27,343 bases of DNA from Chara braunii (lineage: Eukaryota; Streptophyta; Charophyceae; Charales; Characeae), in the NCBI GenBank assembly GCA_003427395.1, contig BFEA01000047.1, positions 446,259 to 473,601 of the forward strand, written 5' to 3'. The position numbers were made by a program, and so were the translations under genes. Within the stretch, counting starts at the first letter, position 1, and each line of letters begins with the position of its first letter. Shown one piece after another: positions 1-7,728 of the stretch. The notes under the pieces are model-generated. The model was not told where the DNA came from. It was given only the letters and a program-made list of their open reading frames with translations, and searched no databases.

Positions 1-33
<33 letters not shown>
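1..33. repeat. (AG)n microsatellite at window edge
   Basis: Uninterrupted AG dinucleotides, continuing into G-rich sequence. Confidence 0.95.
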
Positions 34-36
<3 letters not shown>

Positions 37-673
37 GAGGTGGGAGGTGGGAGAGAGCAAGAGCAGGTATGAAATCGTCCGGTCACACTCGTGGTCTACT
101 ATGACCGTTGTCAATATAACTTACCTCACCCAACGGTCCCTTGTTCGAGGATCTGTAGAACTCGACTGCTCCCATGAGAGCGACCTCCAGGACTGCACAA
201 AGGAGACCATCCCACATATCAAACTCGGGTCAAGCTCACGCCTAAGTGCCACTGCAATGACTCAAACTGAAGTCCATGTATCATACCAAGGCCCATTTCC
301 AAAGTCAATCTAGACGAGTACAAGGTAACATTTACAGAGATGACACTCAAACACTTACGCAAAACACCAAAAGGCCCCACTGCAGTCCTTCTAAAGGCAA
401 TAGAAAATGCCAAAGCCTGGGGGATGGTGCCAGACTTCAAGTTGAAATGTAGCATCATCTAAGTACAAGACAGAATCTCTCCTCGCACAAAAAAAGGCTC
501 GCCTCACATGTGAATACTACGTAAGATTACGTCTCTGATTGAAATAGCTGTCTTGGCTGCATTCTGCCCAGCGCACCCACTTCCACGCCGATGTTTCTAA
601 GACCAAGGTGATGTGACAAGGTGGCATTACATTAGAAATTAGAATCTCTCATACTGATCGCAAACATAAGAAT

Positions 674-737
674 CACCATCATCAATATCATCATCATCAT
701 CATCACCACCATCATGATCATCATCATCATCATCATT
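674..737. repeat. (CAT)n triplet repeat
   Basis: Imperfect CAT/CAC triplets. A similar but shorter run with the same right flank (ACAAGGAAAGAA) recurs near 1003-1047. Confidence 0.85.
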
Positions 738-777
738 CTTACAGACATACAAGGAAAGAAAGGAAGAGAAACGGAGA

Positions 778-925
778 TTGGTACACGTACGAACTGTTGA
801 AATACAGACTCAAGTTCGAATCCAGATACAATCAGATGATGACAAGAATAACATAAACTCTGAATTACCTGGGGCCGGTCAGCATCAATGATGATATCTC
901 ACAGCCGTCGCCCTTTTTATTTCTT
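778..925 (+). mobile_element. tRNA-derived SINE, 5'-truncated copy
   Basis: It aligns to 6470-6615 from TTGGTAC onward: GAACTGTTGAAATACAG, then the B box GTTCGAATCC at 814-823, ATACAATCAGATGATGACAA and TTACCTGGGGCCGGTCAG, ending GCCGTCGCCCTTTTTA. Only the last part of the A box survives. It lies in intron 4, antisense to Lhcb5. Confidence 0.7.
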
Positions 926-1392
926 TTTAAAGAATGAGTCATACATCAAGCCGTCAAAGTCTCTCATGCCAACCCAGCATATGCATAGCAAGGTCGTCCT
1001 CATCACCATCATCATCATGAAGCCTTCCCGAAAACACAAGGAAAGAAGGGAAGAGGGGGCAAAAAAAGAAAAAGAGGGCGCACGCCACCAATCAAATCAT
1101 ATGCAGCACAGTCTTTGGCTAACACAAGATCAGACCCACTTTCGGCAAATTTAAGAGCTCAAAAGTGACGGCTTGGATGAGTTTCATTTTCTGAAATTGT
1201 CTCTGGAGCTTTTCCATCGGGTCTGACTCAACAAAAGTGCCACACCGTGACGTTTTCTCTTAAGCCATCACTACTGCCCCCCACCGCTTCTGCTTAACCT
1301 AGGAAGAACCAAATCTTAGAAGATCAAGAAGGAGATTGAAGACATGGGCCTGTACAAAACTGAGTTATCACAGCACAGTCAAAACCACTTAC

Positions 1393-1511
1393 CGACAGCA
1401 ACAGCAAGGTTGATGGGGATCGGCAGACCGAACCAGTTAAGGGTGCCACCATCGAGCAGCAGGGCACCGGTCTTAAACCACACTGCTTCGGGACCACAGT
1501 TGGCACCGAAC
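1393..1511 (-). CDS. Lhcb5: Lhcb5 exon 4: lumenal loop and start of the next helix
   Basis: The acceptor is GGAACAG|G at 1512-1513 and the donor is GTCG|GTAAGTGG at 1392. It reads (K)[20 protein letters not shown], then [19 protein letters not shown], ending one base into the next codon. In plant CP26 this is followed by a membrane helix and a C-terminal half with a second chlorophyll-binding helix. I see no matching sequence between 1 and 1392 on either strand, so the next exon lies outside the window. Confidence 0.95.
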
Positions 1512-1528
1512 CTGTTCCACACACACAT

Positions 1529-1586
<58 letters not shown>

Positions 1587-3244
1587 CAAGATTATAAGTC
1601 ACCAAGGCGGACAAGATGGGATAATGCCGATGAGAGGGGCTTTACCCAGCAGGTTTAAAATAATAGACTACATGTTTGGAGGATTATCATCTGCTCGGTA
1701 AATGTCATTATGACACGGATAATATAAAATTGCAAGTCACCAAGACAGACAACATAAAATCATCCATGGCTTGTTCAAAATAGGAATGAGGCAGGGGCCT
1801 AATCAACTTATGGCCCCCGTTTCAGGCTTTCCCTGTTTTTTGACTAATCAATCGACATGATACCAGTTCGACGTTTTTTTTTTTTATTATAATGGGAACC
1901 ATTTTCCAATCTATTCGTAGGGAGGAACACGTGCTGGGAACCGGGCCCAGCGTCCCATATGAGAACATATGCAAAACCACATGAGATACCGCCGCCATTA
2001 CCCGGCTTCAGCTGAGACTAACCTATTCAAATTTCAAAAGCCATTTTGTCATTCGCTGAGCCCAAACTGCATTGAGTTCTAATTCACAATTCATTCATTC
2101 AATGGCATTCATTCATGCATGCATTCATTGGCTCTTCGTCTTGATACCAGTTCACAACATCACACAATGCCTTGCTGTCTTTGGCATTCACGGCGCCCGA
2201 GCGAACTTCAATCAAATTCTAATTCATTCACACTTGTTCATTCACTTTCCTCGGCTTTTCCTTTTGGTGATAATCATAATTGTCGTCAACAGCAATCAGT
2301 AATAACAATCATTGGCTTTCTTACTTGTTGAAGGCCTCAGGAAGGATGAAACCGGCAGCTCCCAGCATGGCCCATCGACCGTGGATGAGCTCATAGGCCC
2401 GGTACTTGTCGAAGTCCTCTGGCTTCTTGCTCAGACCCAATGGGTCATATCCATAACTGCATCATCAGCAGCAGCAGAATCAGCATCAGCATCATCAGCA
2501 TCATCAGCATCACCACCGCCACCATAAGATTGACAACAAGAACGACAACACCAACAACAACAATAACCAAGGAAGTGCAGAAAAGAAGGAGAAGATGCCG
2601 ATGATGATGATGATGATGTCAGACAAAAAGTGAGAACACACAGTTCGAGTGCCGCAACTAAATAAAACTAGAGCCGTTTGAAATGCCACAAAAATACAGA
2701 TGAAAAGTCCACAAGCCGTTTTTTCTTTTTTCTTTTTTTTTTCAAAGAATCGAGCTTCAGTCTGCTAGGAGGGGAGGATAAGAGGCCCCTCCCCTAGCAG
2801 ACCTCCAGCTGGGCTCCAAAAAATCCATTGGTGGGGAGCAGCACCTGCTTGAAAGAACACTGTCACAGTGATGGTGGAAATGTCGAGAACAAGGAAATCG
2901 TCGAAAAGGAACACACGACATTGTGCACAATTTGAATTTGGAGACCGGGTCAAGGCCAAGGGTCAGCAGAATTCGGTATGAGTCGAGCAGGGGAGGGAGG
3001 GAAGGAGGGGGAATATGAAAGTGGTTGTTCGCGGTTGTGAAAGATTAGGTCTGACCCATCCTGCCCAAATAATTCTACATGATTCTATCCAATTCATGCA
3101 GGGTAGCAACACGAATGCAGCCCCTAGGCGGCATTCCATTTCTAGGAGCAGAAGGTAGAGAGTCGAAGGAAAAAGGTGCATCCACGCCAGAGTCAAATAA
3201 AAAGGTTCGTAAATGCTAACGAAACATGTGTTTACACTGGAGTC

Positions 3245-3296
<52 letters not shown>

Positions 3297-3516
3297 GTTG
3301 CACAGGGACGCTGGACCCGATTTTCAGAAGGGGTTGCTCTCCGCCAGAGATGGACCCTTCCTTCAAAAGAGGACCTTGCGTATCACCCCACCCCGGTAAG
3401 CAGGCCATGTGGAGGGAGATAATTATGGCGCCATGATACTAAAGCTCATATTAGTATGATCTTCTTCAATACGATGTTCCATCGCAAGTAATTTTTTGCA
3501 AGCCACCCTGGGTATG

Positions 3517-3549
<33 letters not shown>

Positions 3550-3995
3550 GTTAATGCGTGTCATCCTTGCGCACGGGCCATGCTAATCTTTTCTGTATCG
3601 TTCCAATTTTAACGGATGTCCCAAAGGACACCCTGGGTATGAAGTTGAAAGGGAAAAAAAAAAAAAAAAAAAAAAAACGCGTTTGCAGTTTTGGCGGGGC
3701 CCGCTCTTAGAACTCAGGACGCCGGTTCAGACAAGGACCGCAGTTTCGTATGAGCAGTTCTTCAGTCACCAGCGGGACCGACATCATGATGTCGACCGGT
3801 ACCATCTCAGGCACCACCGGCCCACTCTGGATTTTTTTTATTTTATTTTTTTAATATGGACCCAGTGCCCAAGGCTAATATTGTCATAAAACCATCTGAG
3901 GCCGGTGTCCTCACAGTCTACCCGGAAGAAGAACCTCTTACAAATTTGCATAGCACCCCTATCCCCCTTGGAATAGGCATTCATCCATTTTGCTG

Positions 3996-4032
<37 letters not shown>

Positions 4033-4664
4033 AATTTTCATTTCATGGGCCAAACCATTCTTGTTCACGTCGATTCCTTTCCCAGATGCGAAGGGACCTA
4101 ACCAACAACATCCCTGGTTTTGTTTTTGGAATTTTTCGTCGCCGGAAATTGGGAATCACAAATCGCCAAAGCTGGGCTGCTCGGAATTTTCAACAGCAAC
4201 CCCGCCCCCCCCACAACACACACACACACACACACACACCCTGGGTCATTCGGTTTGGTGCAAATATTTTTTCATGGGCGAAACCATTTTTTTAATTCTC
4301 TTCCCGGATGTGGAGGGACGTAACCAACCTCCTTGATCTTTTTCGGAATTTTCGGTCGCTTGAGATTGGAATTAGAAATCCCAAGACCGGGGTAATCAGA
4401 ATTTTGCACTCCCCCTGTTCCCCTTTGGTCCGGCAGGCTGTGGTGTGGAAAATGGGCCTGGGCCTGGTCGTTCGACGTGGGGTTGACAAAACTGCATTCG
4501 CTTTTTTTTCAATCTTTCCCGACTTTCTGTCTGTTATCATGTGAGAGAGCAGAGCAGAGGTCATCAGAGAGAGACAAAAGGAAGAGGGGGATAGCCAGGG
4601 AGAGAGAGAGGGCGAGAGAGAGCGAGAGAGAGGGAGGAGAACGGAAAGGAGAGCCAGTGGAGGG

Positions 4665-4730
<66 letters not shown>

Positions 4731-5716
4731 GTGAGAAGGGAGGGAATAGGGATAGCGGGAGGACAGGGAGACAGAAGAGGGAAGGGAGAGAAGCGGAGGG
4801 GGAGAGGGAGAGCAAGGAGAAGGAGAGGAGAAAAGAGAGGGAAGGCCAACAACCAACAGGTGAGCAAACGCATGCGCATTGTGTTGAGAGAAGATAGAGG
4901 TCGGTGATGGTAATGGTGGAGCTGGGCGTCGCAGACTTACTCGCCAGGGACCTCTCCAATGAGGTACTCGGGAATCTCGGACGGGTCCAACAGTCCCGAC
5001 GGGAGGTAGATCCTGCGGTCCGCACCTGCATTTGCATTGAGTTTCAGAAATTTCGTCAAGAACACAAAACCGGACACCCCGTGCATGAGCGAATGATTGG
5101 AAGAAGGGAAAAAAAAAAAAAAAAAAAAAAAAAAAATGATGTTGACAACAGAGCACACCTGCAAGTTCACGATTGGAACAAAACCGCAATCTTTTATAAT
5201 TTTCATAATTTATAACAGAATGATTGGAAGGAACAAAAACGTGATCTTTAGAAAGGGCGCACGTGTCAGTTAACCATGGGCCTGGAAACCTGCCCGGGTG
5301 GCTGTAAGAGAGCCGTCCGGGTTGGAGCCCGCCGGACCGATCGCTCCGTTCTATTGGTGGGGAGCGTCACCTGCTGGAAACCGGGTCCAGCGTAACATGA
5401 TACAACAAATACATCTCGAGTTCTCATACTGCCTTACACCCTCTTCACCCATATCAGGCGCCAGATTTTCTGATTCCTCCTACAGTCTTCCCCCGAATAC
5501 AACGTACGGTCATTATCGCTGAATTTAGACCGAAAGATGCACCAAAGTCGGCAATAATGACCGTGCGTTGTATTCGGGGGACGACTGTAGTAGCTGACAA
5601 CTTTCTTAGACTGGTGCGACTTGTCCAATCATCTTGGCTTTTCTAGGAACTCCCTTTTTTTTCTTTTTCTTTTTTTCAAACAGGACAACGCTCCAGTCTA
5701 TTATTGATTTATTTAT

Positions 5717-5748
<32 letters not shown>

Positions 5749-6738
5749 TAAACAGGACAATGCTCCAGTCTATTCGTGGGGAGCAGCACGTGCTGGGAAC
5801 CGGGCCCACTCCTAGACTTGGGATTGGTCAGAAAGACTCAGAAGGTCGAGAGTTCTTTCCGTTCAGAATCTACGTTGTATGCTGTTGTCAGCTCGTTTGG
5901 TTGAGCCGACCTCATGCTCAAGGACTTCATGGAGGAATGGTCTCTAGTTAGAACTAATTTCGCTATAGACTAACTTGTCGAAATTCATGTCACTTGGTAC
6001 CCGCAAACTTACTGTATGAACTAGACTAGTGAGTTAAATCACACGTTAAGAAGAACCAGCTTGTTGTAAGTTGAGAATATAACTCGATTGTCGTGACTTG
6101 ACACTGTCAGTGGCTAACTGCCCTTAGTCTACTAGTAGCTTCTCGTTGGTTGACAAACTTGATTCTTTGTACGTTGGTTATTCCTCCGAACAGAAAACCC
6201 GGTCGGTATAGTTCTATATAGTCCAACCTTCAGGCCATATGCAGATAGATGACCGGGAATCGTCTTCTGGGGAAGAAGGGGATAAGGTATTGCCTAGAAC
6301 GCGTATATCATCGCCTGTGACGCGTACCTTGATTCACGACCCAAAAAAAGGAATGGGTATACTGCGTTCTTCCCCCAAACATAACGCCCCTATTTGATCA
6401 TCAGCAGCGTATACAAACAATGTTCGTCTTAAGAAGAAAGAGTCATCATACCAACGGGCCTAGCTCAGTTGGTACATCACGAACTGGTGAAATACAGATC
6501 CAAGTTCGAATCCAGATACAATCAGACGATGACCAGAATAAAATACCAATTCTGAAAATTACCTGGGGCCAGTCACTTCAATGATGAAATCTCAAGGCCG
6601 TCGCCCTTATAAAAAAAGGGTCGGGGAGGGGTGGGGGGAGGGAGGGAAACAGTCGTCATGACGCTGGGGCACGGTCTTCGGGCCCAGAACATAAACAGAG
6701 ACGTCACCTACGTCGGTTGACATTAAAATATGAACTTC

Positions 6739-6821
<83 letters not shown>

Positions 6822-7696
6822 GTCAATCTACATCGGCTGAAAGCCGAAATGGGCCGATACTACACTGGTATTATTTGTACCTTCGTCCCCGAATAGAGGA
6901 CAGAGTAGTCATTGGTATGTTATGGTGGGGTGACAGAGAGTCCTCTGTGTGTAAAGATTCATGACACCCAGCTTGTTCTCGCTTTTCGGATTAAGAAGAT
7001 AAGGTAGTACCATTACTGCGCATATTTGCGTGTTGCTCATTACTTTGGACGATGGACGTTCAGCCAACCCGAAGACAAAATAGTCCACATTGGTATTCAT
7101 CATGCTGATACCGTAACGCCGGCATTATTCTTTTCTCCCGTCTCAATCACTTCGGTCGTAAAGTTTTTTCCTTCGATCACTCTGCCTACATAAGCAACCA
7201 GACTGGTGCTCTCCCACAATATAAAAGGGGCCTGTGTTGTTGTTGAATAAATATACATATATACATATATATATAGCAAAAATAGGCAGAGTTCTCCTCC
7301 CATCTGCTTCAATTCTTTCCCTCTCCCTCTGCGTCTCCCTCAGCATCGGCGCTCAGCGATGAACATCCCCGCCCCACCCCATCCCACCCCAACGCCGAGC
7401 AAGGCACCACTCTTTGCTTGCCTTTCGATCATGTCATGTCCCTGCGACTTAAGGAACTCCCACCCATCGACCACTTCGCACTCCTCTCTCTTCCCTACGA
7501 CCTCCAACATCCACCATCATGATGGTGAGCATCGAGAGCGAACATGGTCAGACTCTTTCCGCAGCACATGGCCCGGACGTTCCCGGTGCTTGCACCGAAA
7601 CGAGACCTTTAAAGCTCTTCTACACATGCACGTGATACGTGGACTGCGATGGGAAAACGCACGCACACAGACTAACCGCGCGCGCGCACGCGCGCG

Positions 7697-7728
<32 letters not shown>

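Larger units (their letters stand above)
1..1392 (-). other. Lhcb5: Lhcb5 intron 4, partial
   Basis: Sequence downstream of the exon 4 donor. It carries (AG)n at 1-33, (CAT)n at 674-737, a 5'-truncated tRNA-derived SINE at 778-925 and a second CAT-rich patch near 1003-1020. No exon matching the rest of CP26 was found. A short open frame at 271-462 (plus) is not recognised and is probably chance. Confidence 0.7.
1512..2324 (-). other. Lhcb5: Lhcb5 intron 3 (813 bp)
   Basis: GT-AG intron between exons 3 and 4. The acceptor adjoins a long GT repeat. A dispersed retroposon copy with a terminal T run on the plus strand occupies about 1873-1956. The stretch 2080-2240 is rich in ATTCA repeats. There is no other recognisable content. 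Confidence 0.85.
2457..4940 (-). other. Lhcb5: Lhcb5 intron 2 (2.5 kb)
   Basis: GT-AG intron between exons 2 and 3. From left to right it contains triplet repeats at the acceptor (about 2460-2530), a dispersed retroposon copy with a short hairpin (2720-2860), (ATCA)n (3246-3294), an opposite-strand retroposon piece (3297-3345), the U6 retropseudogene (3504-3644), A and T homopolymers, a diverged duplication (4035-4415) and a 300-bp GA-rich tract (4545-4850). Confidence 0.85.

Noticed and set aside
271-462. Plus-strand open segment of 64 codons with KTPKGPTAVLLKAIENAKAW
   Set aside because: Protein-like but short, no family recognised and no splice support.
1379-1614. Minus-strand open frames made of CVCVCV repeats around the (CA)n tract
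   Set aside because: Translation of a microsatellite; the real coding part is exon 4 only.
4292-5189. Minus-strand open frames of up to 226 codons rich in SLSLSL
   Set aside because: Produced by the (GA)n tract in intron 2; only 4941-5025 is coding.
5296-5335. B-box-like GGGTTGGAGCCC as a possible second tRNA gene or SINE head
   Set aside because: No A box at the right spacing and no cloverleaf folding by eye.
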